Assembly (NCBI RefSeq): GCF_027487935.1
Contig: NZ_JAIYCP010000033.1
Location: 111,872-175,871 of the forward strand
DNA: 64,000 nucleotides
Direction: 5' to 3'
DNA from: Brevundimonas sp.
GTDB lineage: Bacteria > Pseudomonadota > Alphaproteobacteria > Caulobacterales > Caulobacteraceae
The notes under the pieces are model-generated. The model worked only from the letters and a program-made list of their open reading frames with translations, had not been told where the DNA came from and searched no databases. Each line of letters opens with the position of its first letter. Positions within the stretch are counted from its first letter, which is position 1. The position numbers and the translations under genes were made by a program. Below, in pieces: positions 1 to 7,256 of the stretch.

Positions 1-168
1 GGCGAATGGCAGGCGCAGGCGGTCGAACACCCCGGCAGCTGGTGGAACCACTGGGCCGACTGGCTGCACGGCAAGTCCGGCGACTGGATCCCCGCCCGCG
101 ACCCGAACACCGGCCCGCTCCGGCCGATCGAGCCGGCCCCGGGGTCCTATGTGAAGGTCAAGTCTTGA
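1..168 (+). CDS. phaC: Class I poly(3-hydroxyalkanoate) synthase, C-terminal end (partial)
   Basis: Frame 1 is open from the window edge to TGA at 166-168 and is missing from the ORF track because it has no start. The 55 visible residues contain PGSWWNHWADWL, then IPARDP and the terminal PAPGSYVKVKS, which is how class I PHA synthases end. These enzymes polymerise (R)-3-hydroxyacyl-CoA into storage granules. The catalytic Cys/Asp/His residues lie upstream, outside the window. The stop overlaps the TTG start of the next gene (TTGA), suggesting translational coupling. Confidence 0.8.
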   Translation, partial: GEWQAQAVEHPGSWWNHWADWLHGKSGDWIPARDPNTGPLRPIEPAPGSYVKVKS

Positions 169-542
169 AGCGTCTCGAGCCCAATCTGCTGCTGGCCGTC
201 GCCACCGGCTTCGCCCTGCTGCTCGTCATGATCACCGCCACCGTCCACGGCCCGCCGGTCGGCCTGATCCGCAACCCGCTGGTGGCGGTTCTCTGCGCCG
301 GCGGCTTCGTGGTGCTGAACCCGATCCTGCTGCGGATGATGAAGATCACCCCGCGCCCGCCGCTGATCCATCCCGACGCCCCGGGCACGGCCGTCTGGGC
401 GGCCCTGTTTCCGCTGATGGTCATCATCGCCGCCGCCGTGCCGGTGTTCTGGCCCGGTCCTGACTACGGCCTGCTGGTCCTGATCGCGGCGATCTGGTTC
501 GGCACTACGGTCGAGTCCGCACTCAAGGCCCGGCGCGCCTAG
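165..542 (+). CDS. Small membrane protein of unknown function
   Basis: Encodes 125 residues if it starts at TTG 165, which overlaps the phaC stop. The ORF track starts at position 6, inside phaC, giving an unrelated N-terminus. About four hydrophobic segments are visible: LLLAVATGFALLLVMI, then NPLVAVLCAGGFVVLNPIL, then AALFPLMVIIAAAVPVF, then GLLVLIAAIWFGTTV. It has no catalytic motif I recognise. It is probably cotranscribed with phaC. The stop TAG shares the palindrome CTAG with the stop of the convergent next gene, so the two ORFs overlap by four bases. Confidence 0.6.
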   Translation: MKRLEPNLLLAVATGFALLLVMITATVHGPPVGLIRNPLVAVLCAGGFVVLNPILLRMMKITPRPPLIHPDAPGTAVWAALFPLMVIIAAAVPVFWPGPDYGLLVLIAAIWFGTTVESALKARRA

Positions 543-919
543 TCTTCCGGCTCCTCGACGCCCACCATCCGGAAACAGTCACCCTCGCGCTTCAGGGCCA
601 TGGCGACATCCCCGGCTGACTGCGCCCGCGGGGCCTGCTGCGCCAGTGCCTCGACCTCGGGCGCGAGGCCGGCCACGTCCACGCCGGCACCCTCCGCCGC
701 CCTGGCAAAGGCGTCCAGCAGCAGGACCATCCCCATGGTGCGGAACCGCGATCCCGGGCGGGGCAGTTGCGCGCCGGGAATGGCGGCCCAATGCCCCTCC
801 TCGACCGCCGTCTCGACGACCAGCATATGGGCGACGCAGGTCTTGAGCGTGGTCAGATCGGCCGCATCCTGCCTCGGCTGGGCAGCCCCGATCGCACCCG
901 CCAACACCCATTCCAGCAT
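539..919 (-). CDS. Hypothetical secreted protein
   Basis: Encodes 126 residues. The N-terminus MLEWVLAGAIGAAQP resembles a short signal peptide; the rest is a soluble alpha-helical chain with three cysteines. I do not recognise a family. It lies 15 bases downstream of msrB on the same strand and may be cotranscribed with it. High GC and third-position bias match the surrounding real genes, but nothing in the sequence gives a function. Confidence 0.5.
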   Translation of the reverse strand: MLEWVLAGAIGAAQPRQDAADLTTLKTCVAHMLVVETAVEEGHWAAIPGAQLPRPGSRFRTMGMVLLLDAFARAAEGAGVDVAGLAPEVEALAQQAPRAQSAGDVAMALKREGDCFRMVGVEEPED

Positions 920-934
920 GGCTGCCTCCCGAAA

Positions 935-1429
935 TCAGGCCGGACGGAAGATCAGGGCCACGCCGTTGTTGCAATAGCGTTTGCCCGTCGGCCGCGGGCC
1001 GTCATCGAAGACATGCCCCTGATGCCCCAGGCATCGGGCGCAGTGGTATTCGGTGCGCGGGTAGCCGATGGCGAAGTCGGTCTTGGTGCCGATATTGGCG
1101 GCGATCACATCATAGAAACTGGGCCAGCCGGTGCCGGAATCGTATTTCCACTGCGACCGGAACAGCGGCAGGTCACAGCCCCGGCAGAAGAAGGTCCCGG
1201 TGCGGTTCTCATTGTTCAGCGGGCTGCTGCCCGGCCGCTCGGTCGCCTCATGCCTCAGCACATCATAGGCCGCCCGCGGCAGCCGCTCGCGCCACTGCGC
1301 ATCGGTGATCCGCCGGAACGGCGAATTGGCATACTGCCGCTCGTCGGCCCCGGCGGGTCCAGGGCTGCAGGCCGTCACGGCGAATGCCCCGGCGGTGGTC
1401 AGAAGGGCACGGCGGGAGAAATGGGTCAT
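935..1429 (-). CDS. msrB: Peptide-methionine (R)-S-oxide reductase MsrB, exported
   Basis: Encodes 164 residues. MsrB reduces methionine-R-sulfoxide in oxidised proteins. The zinc site is seen as CRGC and CARC, the core as GTGWPSF and GHVFDDGPRPTGKRYC; the Cys of RYC is the expected catalytic residue. The usual RYCxNS reads RYCNNG here, a mild deviation. The N-terminus MTHFSRRALLTTAGAFAVTAC has a twin arginine and a lipobox-like VTAC, so the enzyme is probably exported by Tat and anchored as a lipoprotein, protecting envelope proteins. Cytoplasmic MsrB proteins lack this extension. Confidence 0.9.
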   Translation of the reverse strand: MTHFSRRALLTTAGAFAVTACSPGPAGADERQYANSPFRRITDAQWRERLPRAAYDVLRHEATERPGSSPLNNENRTGTFFCRGCDLPLFRSQWKYDSGTGWPSFYDVIAANIGTKTDFAIGYPRTEYHCARCLGHQGHVFDDGPRPTGKRYCNNGVALIFRPA

Positions 1430-1466
1430 GGGACCACATACGTCGGCAAGACGGCGAGGGTTTCAA

Positions 1467-1619
1467 GCCTTCTCCCGCTTGCGGGAGAAGTGTCCCGTCC
1501 TCGAGCGAAGCGAGAGCAGGGACGATGAGGGAGTTTTCTTCCTTCGCTCGACACCACCCCCATCGTCGCTGGGTCGCTGCGCGACCAACGCGACACTTCC
1601 CCCGCAAGCGGGGGAAGGC
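1467..1619. repeat. Intergenic palindromic element (arms ~28 bp)
   Basis: The left arm starting GCCTTCTCCCGCTTGCGGG at 1468 is complementary to the right arm ending CCCGCAAGCGGGGGAAGGC at 1619, with about 95 bp between. Each arm also contains a smaller palindrome around GCTTGC or GCAAGC. The element fills the gap between msrB and argC, both on the minus strand. It resembles REP-type intergenic repeats. It could fold in RNA and limit read-through from argC into msrB. Confidence 0.7.
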
Positions 1620-1623
1620 CGGA

Positions 1624-2595
1624 TCAGCTCAGCCCCGTCCCCTCGTCCAGCCCCAGCATCAGGTTCAGGTTCTGCACCGCCGCCCCGGACGCCCCCTTGC
1701 CGAGGTTGTCCAGCAGGGCGACCAGCCGCACCTGATCTCCGCCCCGGTCGCCGAACACATGCAGGCGCATTTTGTTGGTCCCGTTCAGCCCCTCCGGATC
1801 GATCCCGGTCATGGCCTCGGTCGCTTCCAGCTCGACCACCTCGACGAAGCGGCAGCCCGCATAGGCCTCGGCCAGTGCGCCATGCACCACCTCGACCGAG
1901 GGCGACGACGGCAGGGCCGCCAGCTGCAGCGGCACCTCGACCAGCATCCCCTGCCGGTAGGCCGCCACCGCCGGGGCGAACAGCACCGGCCGCTCCAGCC
2001 CGGTATGCAGCGTCATCTCCGGCACATGTTTGTGCTTAAGCGACAGGCCGTAGGCGCGGAAGGCGTCGCGCTTCGTCACCCCGGGGCTCGACCCCGGGGC
2101 CGCCTCGAACTCGGCGATCATCGCCTTGCCGCCGCCCGAGTATCCCGACACGGCATTGACCGTCACCGGCCAGCCCGCGGGGATGATCCCCGCCGACACC
2201 AGCGGCCGCACCAGCCCGATGAACCCCGTCGGATAGCAGCCCGGGTTCGACACCCGCGTCGCGCCCGCGATCTTCTCCGCCTGCGTCATCCGGCCCGGCG
2301 CATGGGCCATCTCGGCGAAGCCATAGGTCCAGGCCGGATCGACCCGGTACGCGGTCGAGGCGTCGATCACCCGCACCGACGGATTATCGATCATGGCCAC
2401 GGCTTCTTTCGCGGCGTCGTCCGGCAGGCAGAGGATCACCGCATCCGCGGCGTTCAACGCCTCCCGCCGCGCCTTGACGACACGCCGCCGGTCACCGAGG
2501 GCGATGATCTCGAGATCGGAGCGCGCCTCCAGCCGCCGCAACACGTCCAGCCCCGTCGTGCCCGCTTCGCCGTCGATGAAGATCGTGTGGGTCAT
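1624..2595 (-). CDS. argC: N-acetyl-gamma-glutamyl-phosphate reductase (type 2 ArgC)
   Basis: Encodes 323 residues. ArgC makes N-acetylglutamate semialdehyde by NADPH-dependent reduction of N-acetylglutamyl phosphate in arginine synthesis. The N-terminus MTHTIFIDGEAGTTGLDVL carries the nucleotide-binding GxxGTTG of the short type 2 class, and SNPGCYPTGF holds the catalytic cysteine. The SGYSGGGK loop and the HVPEM segment also fit. Length matches type 2 (about 310-320) rather than type 1 (about 345). rpsI, which sits beside this gene in many alphaproteobacteria, is the next but one gene upstream. Confidence 0.93.
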   Translation of the reverse strand: MTHTIFIDGEAGTTGLDVLRRLEARSDLEIIALGDRRRVVKARREALNAADAVILCLPDDAAKEAVAMIDNPSVRVIDASTAYRVDPAWTYGFAEMAHAPGRMTQAEKIAGATRVSNPGCYPTGFIGLVRPLVSAGIIPAGWPVTVNAVSGYSGGGKAMIAEFEAAPGSSPGVTKRDAFRAYGLSLKHKHVPEMTLHTGLERPVLFAPAVAAYRQGMLVEVPLQLAALPSSPSVEVVHGALAEAYAGCRFVEVVELEATEAMTGIDPEGLNGTNKMRLHVFGDRGGDQVRLVALLDNLGKGASGAAVQNLNLMLGLDEGTGLS

Positions 2596-2612
2596 ACCCG
2601 CCCCTATTCAGG

Positions 2613-3041
2613 TTAAGTCTCGGGATACAAATCGCGAATGCGCTCATCCTGTAGCCAGATCGCATCCACAATGGCGAACACCTCCTTCGCGAGCGGGGTC
2701 CCGATCACCTCGGCCCTCGTCAGGCTTTCGCCGACCATCGGGGTTCTGGAGATCGGCCGGTCGGTCGCGTCAATGATCATGAAGGCCGGACCTGAATCCA
2801 GAATTAGGTACTGAACGCTAACCGCCACACGGTTCGACGCCGGAGCTCCGCCCCATTCGCCAATGATGAAATCAAAATTGGCACCGTTCTCGAGAACATG
2901 ACCATCAGTCCATCGGACCAAATAGGTGGCGAGCGCCCCAAGCTCGTCCGAGGCGTAGCCATTAAGCGCCCGCGTCGCCCGACCACAGCAATCGCAGCGC
3001 GTCGGCGGTTGCTCGATGCCCTTTTCGATCGTGATGGCCAT
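2613..3041 (-). CDS. Hypothetical protein with an N-terminal CxxC
   Basis: Encodes 142 residues from ATG 3041 (MAITIEKGIEQPPTRC). The ORF track starts 48 bases earlier, but that extension runs into the rpsI terminator, so I prefer the internal ATG. The motif TRCDCCGRATRALNG near the N-terminus looks like a small metal-binding knuckle of the kind seen in uncharacterised alphaproteobacterial proteins. The rest is mixed alpha/beta with no recognised domain. Composition is less GC-rich than its neighbours, which may mean recent acquisition. It lies between rpsI and argC and is separated from rpsI by a terminator. Confidence 0.55.
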   Translation of the reverse strand: MAITIEKGIEQPPTRCDCCGRATRALNGYASDELGALATYLVRWTDGHVLENGANFDFIIGEWGGAPASNRVAVSVQYLILDSGPAFMIIDATDRPISRTPMVGESLTRAEVIGTPLAKEVFAIVDAIWLQDERIRDLYPET

Positions 3042-3052
3042 TCGAAGCTCCA

Positions 3053-3087
3053 AAGAAAAAGGGCGCTCCGGTTTCCCGAAGCGCCCC
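3053..3087 (-). terminator. Rho-independent terminator of rplM-rpsI
   Basis: On the minus strand GGGCGCTTCGGGAAACCGG continues to AGCGCCC and then TTTTTC. The stem is seven GC-rich pairs followed by a U run, 27 bases past the rpsI stop. Confidence 0.85.
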
Positions 3088-3113
3088 ATTCCAAACCGTA
3101 TCGTGAAACGGCC

Positions 3114-3635
3114 TTAGCGCTTCGAGAACTGGAAGGACTTGCGGGCCTTGGCGCGGCCGTACTTCTTGCGCTCGACGACGCGGCTGTCGCGGGTCAGGAA
3201 GCCGTGCGGCTTCAGGACCGGGCGCAGCGCCGGCTCATAGTGGGTCAGGGCGTGCGACAGGCCGTGGCGGATGGCGCCGGCCTGGCCCGACAGGCCCGAG
3301 CCCTGCACGGTGCAGTCGACGTCGAACTGGGTCAGGCGGTCGGTCACTTCCAGCGGCTGGGCGATCATCATGCGCAGGATTTCGCGGGCGAAATACTGCA
3401 TCTGATCCTTGCCGTTGATGGTGATCTTGCCCGAGCCGGGCTTGATCCACACGCGGGCGATCGCGTTCTTGCGCTTGCCGGTCGAATAGGCGCGGCCCTG
3501 GGCGTCCAGCTTCTGGGTGTAAACCGGCGCTTCGTCAGCCGAGGAAACGGTGCCGAGGCCACGCAGGGCGTCGAAGCCGGTCGCGGCGGGGGCGTCGTTA
3601 TGCGGGGCGGAGGTTTCAGCAGTCACGTCGGTCAT
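3114..3635 (-). CDS. rpsI: 30S ribosomal protein S9
   Basis: Encodes 173 residues. S9 sits in the small subunit head, its C-terminal tail reaching the P-site tRNA. Family signatures are [19 protein letters not shown], the [14 protein letters not shown] loop, and the basic end [19 protein letters not shown], whose final KR is the tRNA-contacting tail. An N-terminal extension of about 45 residues, rich in Ala and acidic residues, precedes the core, as in many alphaproteobacteria. The gene starts two bases after the rplM stop, so the pair is one operon ending at the terminator at 3053-3087. Confidence 0.98.
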   Translation of the reverse strand: MTDVTAETSAPHNDAPAATGFDALRGLGTVSSADEAPVYTQKLDAQGRAYSTGKRKNAIARVWIKPGSGKITINGKDQMQYFAREILRMMIAQPLEVTDRLTQFDVDCTVQGSGLSGQAGAIRHGLSHALTHYEPALRPVLKPHGFLTRDSRVVERKKYGRAKARKSFQFSKR

Positions 3636-3637
3636 GC

Positions 3638-4114
3638 TCAGACGCTCCGGGTGTTCTTGGCGGACGCCGACTTGAAGTCGATCGTTTCCGGCTGTTGGGC
3701 TTCATGGGTGTGCGCCGCGCCGGCGAACAGGCGCAGGTGCGTCATCTGCAGACGAGCCAGCGGGCTCTCCTTGGGCAGCATGCGCTCGACGGCCTTCTCA
3801 AGGACGCGCTCGGGGAAACGGCCGTTCAGGACCTTCTCCGGGGTCGTCTGCTTGATGCCGCCCGGGTGACCGGTGTGGCGGTAGTAGATCTTGTCGGTGT
3901 TCTTCTTGCCGGTGAACACCACCTTGTCGACGTTGGTGACGACGACATAGTCGCCGCAATCGACGTGCGGGGTGTAGTCGCCGCGGTGCTTGCCGCGCAG
4001 ACGGTTGGCGATGAAGGTCGCGAGACGGCCCACCACGACGCCTTCAGCGTCGATATGGATCCATTTCTTCGTGACCTCGGCCGGCTTCAGCGAAGCCGTG
4101 GTGCTCTTCAGCAT
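3638..4114 (-). CDS. rplM: 50S ribosomal protein L13
   Basis: Encodes 158 residues. L13 is an early-assembly protein of the large subunit. Recognisable segments are [38 protein letters not shown] and the [18 protein letters not shown] loop. It is the first gene of rplM-rpsI; the intergenic region on its upstream side (4115-4551) must hold the operon promoter. Confidence 0.98.
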   Translation of the reverse strand: MLKSTTASLKPAEVTKKWIHIDAEGVVVGRLATFIANRLRGKHRGDYTPHVDCGDYVVVTNVDKVVFTGKKNTDKIYYRHTGHPGGIKQTTPEKVLNGRFPERVLEKAVERMLPKESPLARLQMTHLRLFAGAAHTHEAQQPETIDFKSASAKNTRSV

Positions 4115-4262
4115 TTCAAGGGTCCTGGGAGACGATCGGATGCCCCTCCCGATGACAGGGACGAGCGGAAGGCGCGCTGATAGAGGATGGGGCGTGCGGG
4201 GTCAAGGCGGGGTGGAGACGCGAAGTACGGACATCACATTGAAATTGCTGATCTATCCAATA

Positions 4263-4280
4263 GCGGTATTAAAATACCGC
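4263..4280. promoter_or_regulatory. Perfect 8-bp inverted repeat in an AT-rich pocket
   Basis: GCGGTATT-AA-AATACCGC is an exact palindrome with a 2-base centre in a locally AT-rich stretch, unusual for this genome. The form is typical of an operator for a dimeric repressor. It lies about 150 bp upstream of rplM and 270 bp upstream of the Rid gene. It has no U run, so it is not a terminator. The regulator is unknown. Confidence 0.4.
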
Positions 4281-4287
4281 ATATTTC

Positions 4288-4457
4288 CGTCTCCTCCCCG
4301 TCGGCAGGGCCGATGGGGAGGGGGACCGCCGCGCCCCGGCGCGGGGGTGGAGGGGCAGACGCAGAGGGCACGGTCCCGCACCCCTCCACCATCCTTCGCC
4401 TCTGCGAGGCTTCGGATGGTCCCCCTCCCCATTCGCTACGCGAACAGGGAGGAGACG
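4288..4457. repeat. Intergenic palindromic element ~170 bp
   Basis: The outer arms CGTCTCCTCCC (4288-4298) and GGGAGGAGACG (4447-4457) are exact complements. Inside, GGGGGTGGAGGGG faces CCCCTCCACC and CGATGGGGAGGGGGACC faces GGTCCCCCTCCCCAT. This looks like another REP-type intergenic repeat. Confidence 0.6.
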
Positions 4458-4551
4458 ATACGCGCAGTCTGCCCCACCTCTGCGTCAAAGCGGCGATGAC
4501 TCACGCCCCGACCCGCGCTAAACCGCCGCCGAACCTTCAGGAGCCCCGCCC

Positions 4552-5010
4552 ATGACCGTCGCCGCCCGCCTCGCCGAACTCGGCATCTCCCTGCCGGAAC
4601 CCGCCAAGGCGGTGGCCAACTATGTGCCCTTCGTCCAGACCGGCAATCTGGTCCACATCTCGGGCCAGCTGTCGAACGACGCCGCCGGCGGCATCAAGGG
4701 CACGGTCGGCGCCGACGTCTCGCCGGAACAGGCCAAGGACGGTGCCCGTATGTGCGGCGTCAACCTGCTGGCCCAGATCTCGGCCGCCTGCGACGGCGAC
4801 CTCGAGCGTGTCGTCCGCGTCGTCAAACTGGGCGGCTTCGTCCAGGCCGCCGGCGATTTCGAGGCCATCCCGGCCGTCATCAACGGCTGCTCCGACCTGA
4901 TGGTCGAGGTGTTCGGCGACAAGGGCCGCCACGCCCGCTCCGCCGTCGGCGTCTACAAACTCCCCCTCGGCTTCGCCGTCGAGGTCGATGCCATCGTCGA
5001 GGTGCGGTGA
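4552..5010 (+). CDS. Rid family (YjgF/TdcF-like) protein
   Basis: Encodes 152 residues. The chain MTVAARLAELGISLPEP then NYVPFVQTGNLVHISGQL and the C-terminal HARSAVGVYKLPLGFAVEVDAIVEV match the Rid fold, long subgroup (about 150 residues) common in alphaproteobacteria. Rid proteins are trimeric; RidA hydrolyses reactive enamine/imine intermediates. The catalytic Arg of RidA corresponds to the R of HARSAVG, so deaminase activity is possible, but this subgroup is not individually characterised. It stands alone between two palindromic repeats. Confidence 0.85.
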   Translation: MTVAARLAELGISLPEPAKAVANYVPFVQTGNLVHISGQLSNDAAGGIKGTVGADVSPEQAKDGARMCGVNLLAQISAACDGDLERVVRVVKLGGFVQAAGDFEAIPAVINGCSDLMVEVFGDKGRHARSAVGVYKLPLGFAVEVDAIVEVR

Positions 5011-5018
5011 CGCAAACC

Positions 5019-5193
5019 GCTCATGCTTCCCGCGAAGCGGCTTCAATGCCCCGCCGGGGCTGGTTGGTTCACCACAACGGGCACGACGAATTCACAACGA
5101 ACACAACGGTATCTGCACCTGGCTCCGGCCCCGTTGTGCTCGTCGTGATTACGTTGTGTTCGCTGTGATGAACCCGCTCCGCGGGGCATGAGC
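5019..5193. repeat. Nested palindromic element reaching the start codon of the next gene
   Basis: The outer arms are GCTCATGC (5019-5026) and GCATGAGC (5186-5193). Inside, TTCACCACAACGGGCACGAC at 5069 faces GTCGTGATTACGTTGTG and nearby sequence up to 5172, and CGAACACAACG faces CGTTGTGTTCG. The right terminal arm includes ATGAGC, the first two codons of the following ORF. Confidence 0.65.
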
Positions 5194-6342
5194 ATGGATT
5201 TCCGGATCCAGATCCACAACGCCGTCGCCGATATCGGCCGCGAGGCCTGGGACGCCTGCGCGTCTCCTTTCGGCGACCCTTTCCTCTCCTTCGACTTTCT
5301 CGACGCCTGCGAAGCCTCCGGCAGCGCCGTCCCGGAGCAGGGCTGGGCCGGCCGGCACCTGTCGCTGGTCGACGAGACCGGCCGTGTGCTCGGCGTCATG
5401 CCCCTCTGGCTCAAGGGCCACAGCCAGGGCGAATATGTCTTCGATCACAGCTGGGCCGACGCCTATCAGCGCGCCGGCGGCCGCTACTATCCGAAACTGC
5501 TGTCCGCCGTGCCCTTCACCCCGGTGACGGGCCCCCGCTTCCTCGCCCATCCCGACGCAGATGCCGCCCCGGTGCGTCAGGCCCTGCTGCAGGGCGCGAT
5601 CGCCCTGACGGAGCAGCTCGGCGTCTCGTCCCTGCACGTCAACTTCCCCACTGAAGGCGACTGGACCGCCATGGGCGAGGCCGGGCTGCTGCTGCGGCAG
5701 GACATGCAGTTCGTCTGGCGCAATGACGGCTATGCGACCTTCGAGGACTTCCTCACCGCCCTGTCCGCCAACCGGCGCAAGACCATCCGCCGCGAACGCC
5801 GCGAGGCGCAGGCGGGCCTCGACATCAGGGTCCTGACCGGCTCCGACATCGCCGAAACCCACTGGGACGCCTTCTTCGCCTTCTACATGGACACCGGCGC
5901 GCGAAAATGGGGCCGGCCCTATCTGACGCGCGACTTCTTCAGCCGCATCGGCGCGACCATGGCCGACCGCATCGCCCTTGTCATGGCCTTCCGCGACGGC
6001 GTGGCGATCGCCGGGGCCCTGAATCTGATCGGCCGCGACGCCCTCTATGGCCGCCAGTGGGGCGCGCTGGAGGAGGTCCCCTTCCTCCATTTCGAGCTCT
6101 GCTACTACCAGGCCATCGACCTCGCCATTTCGCGCGGCCTGTCGCGCGTCGAGGCGGGGGCGCAAGGGCAGCACAAGATCGCCCGCGGCTACCTGCCCTC
6201 CCCGGTCTATTCCGCCCATTTCATCGCCGACCCGGCCCTGCGCGCGCCTGTGGCTCGTTATCTGGACGGCGAACGCCCGGCCGTCGCGGCCGAGATCGAC
6301 GCCATCACTGCCGAGCTGTCGCCCTTCCGGAGGCCGGACTGA
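5188..6342 (+). CDS. FemAB-like / GNAT acyltransferase (DUF482 family)
   Basis: Encodes 384 residues from ATG 5188, or 382 from ATG 5194. The motifs FLSFDFLDACEASGSA, then PKLLSAVPFTPVTGPRFL, SANRRKTIRRERR and the late SRVEAGAQGQHKIARGY belong to the PF04339 family, which shares the acyl-CoA N-acyltransferase fold with peptidoglycan-bridge Fem proteins. The family is widespread in proteobacteria and its substrate is not firmly known. No convincing ribosome site precedes either ATG because the upstream sequence is the arm of a palindromic repeat. It is convergent with the next gene. Confidence 0.85.
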   Translation: MSMDFRIQIHNAVADIGREAWDACASPFGDPFLSFDFLDACEASGSAVPEQGWAGRHLSLVDETGRVLGVMPLWLKGHSQGEYVFDHSWADAYQRAGGRYYPKLLSAVPFTPVTGPRFLAHPDADAAPVRQALLQGAIALTEQLGVSSLHVNFPTEGDWTAMGEAGLLLRQDMQFVWRNDGYATFEDFLTALSANRRKTIRRERREAQAGLDIRVLTGSDIAETHWDAFFAFYMDTGARKWGRPYLTRDFFSRIGATMADRIALVMAFRDGVAIAGALNLIGRDALYGRQWGALEEVPFLHFELCYYQAIDLAISRGLSRVEAGAQGQHKIARGYLPSPVYSAHFIADPALRAPVARYLDGERPAVAAEIDAITAELSPFRRPD

Positions 6343-6346
6343 CCGA

Positions 6347-6712
6347 TCAGTCGGCCGCCCGTCGCGCCGGGTCCTCGCCGATGAACCAGCCGGCGATCCA
6401 GCTGACGATACCGGTGACGATGGCCGCACCGATCCCGGCCCACAGGCCGTCGACCACGAACCCGCCCAGCAGGCTGGCGACCAGACCGATCATCGCCGCA
6501 TTCACCACCAGCAGAAACAGGCCGAAGGTGACGATGGTCAGCGGGAAGGTCACAAAGGTCAGGATCGGCCGCACCACAGCATTGGCGATCCCCAGCAACA
6601 GGGCCGCCGCCAGCAGCGAACCGCTGGACAGGAAATCCACCCCGTCGACGACCCGCGACGCCAGCCAAAGGCCGAAACAGGTGACCAGAAACTGGACGAT
6701 GAAACGAAGCAT
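6347..6712 (-). CDS. Four-TM membrane protein, phage holin superfamily IV-like (PF04020)
   Basis: Encodes 121 residues with four hydrophobic segments: FIVQFLVTCFGLWLASRVV, LLAAALLLGIANAVVRPIL, FPLTIVTFGLFLLVVNAAM and WAGIGAAIVTGIVSWIAGWF. The NAVVRPILTFVTFPLTIVTFG pattern is characteristic of PF04020 (YvlD-like). These are chromosomal membrane proteins despite the holin label, and there are no phage genes nearby. The role is unknown, possibly envelope homeostasis. Confidence 0.85.
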   Translation of the reverse strand: MLRFIVQFLVTCFGLWLASRVVDGVDFLSSGSLLAAALLLGIANAVVRPILTFVTFPLTIVTFGLFLLVVNAAMIGLVASLLGGFVVDGLWAGIGAAIVTGIVSWIAGWFIGEDPARRAAD

Positions 6713-6814
6713 GACAGTCTCCCAAATCGCGCCGCACGATAGCGCGAAACGGCGCGGCGGGCTCCCCCAATCCGACGCGACTTGCTACGGTCTCATCGAT
6801 CCACGGAGCCCATG

Positions 6815-7252
6815 ATGAGCCTCGACGCGCCCTATGACCCCGAAAACATCTTCGCGAAGATCCTGCGCGGCGAGATCCCGTCCGTAAGGGTCTGGGAAGA
6901 CGCGCATGTGCTGGCCTTCATGGACGTCTTCCCGCAGTCCGAGGGCCATGTCCTGGTCATATCGAAGACCTCGACCGCCCGGACCCTGCTGGAGATCGAG
7001 GCCGACGCCCTCGCCCGCCTGACCGCCGCCGTCCAGCGTACGTCACGGGCCGTCGAAAAAGCCCTGCGGCCGGACGGCTTCCAGATCATGCAGTTCAATG
7101 GCGCAGCCGGCGGCCAGACCGTCTTCCACCTGCATTTCCACATCATCCCGCGCTGGAGCGACCGGCCGATGAAGGCGCACGGTCAGGGCGGGATGGCTGA
7201 CGCCGCCGTCCTGCGCACGCTCGCAGACCGGATCGCCGCAGAACTCGACTGA
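6815..7252 (+). CDS. HIT family protein
   Basis: Encodes 145 residues from ATG 6815; the adjacent ATG at 6812 is also possible. GGAG at 6805-6808 is better spaced for 6815. HIT proteins hydrolyse or transfer nucleotides using a HxHxH triad, seen here as [10 protein letters not shown] near residue 105. The start [14 protein letters not shown] and the segment [13 protein letters not shown] are typical of the bacterial Hint/HinT branch. The natural substrate is usually an adenosine phosphoramidate. It lies convergent with and five bases from the ABC exporter. Confidence 0.9.
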   Translation: MSLDAPYDPENIFAKILRGEIPSVRVWEDAHVLAFMDVFPQSEGHVLVISKTSTARTLLEIEADALARLTAAVQRTSRAVEKALRPDGFQIMQFNGAAGGQTVFHLHFHIIPRWSDRPMKAHGQGGMADAAVLRTLADRIAAELD

Positions 7253-7256
7253 GCGC

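Larger units (their letters stand above)
4115..4551. other. 437-bp intergenic region upstream of rplM and of the Rid gene
   Basis: No gene is supported; ORF-track entries such as 4187..4555 and 4234..4488 are repeat translations. The region must hold the rplM promoter near its left end, a short AT-rich stretch with a perfect palindrome (4263-4280), and a 170-bp palindromic repeat (4288-4457). The Rid gene has its own short leader with GGAGCCCCGCCC before ATG 4552. Confidence 0.6.

Noticed and set aside
2613-3089. Longer version of the 142-residue hypothetical (start at 3089)
   Set aside because: Its first codons lie in the rpsI terminator, making translation from there unlikely.
4187-4555. 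ORFs between rplM and the Rid gene
   Set aside because: They translate palindromic repeat sequence and low-complexity regions, with no ribosome sites or domains.
6347-6712. Holin-like protein as evidence of a prophage
   Set aside because: PF04020 proteins are chromosomal membrane proteins, and there are no integrase, capsid, tail or lysis genes nearby.
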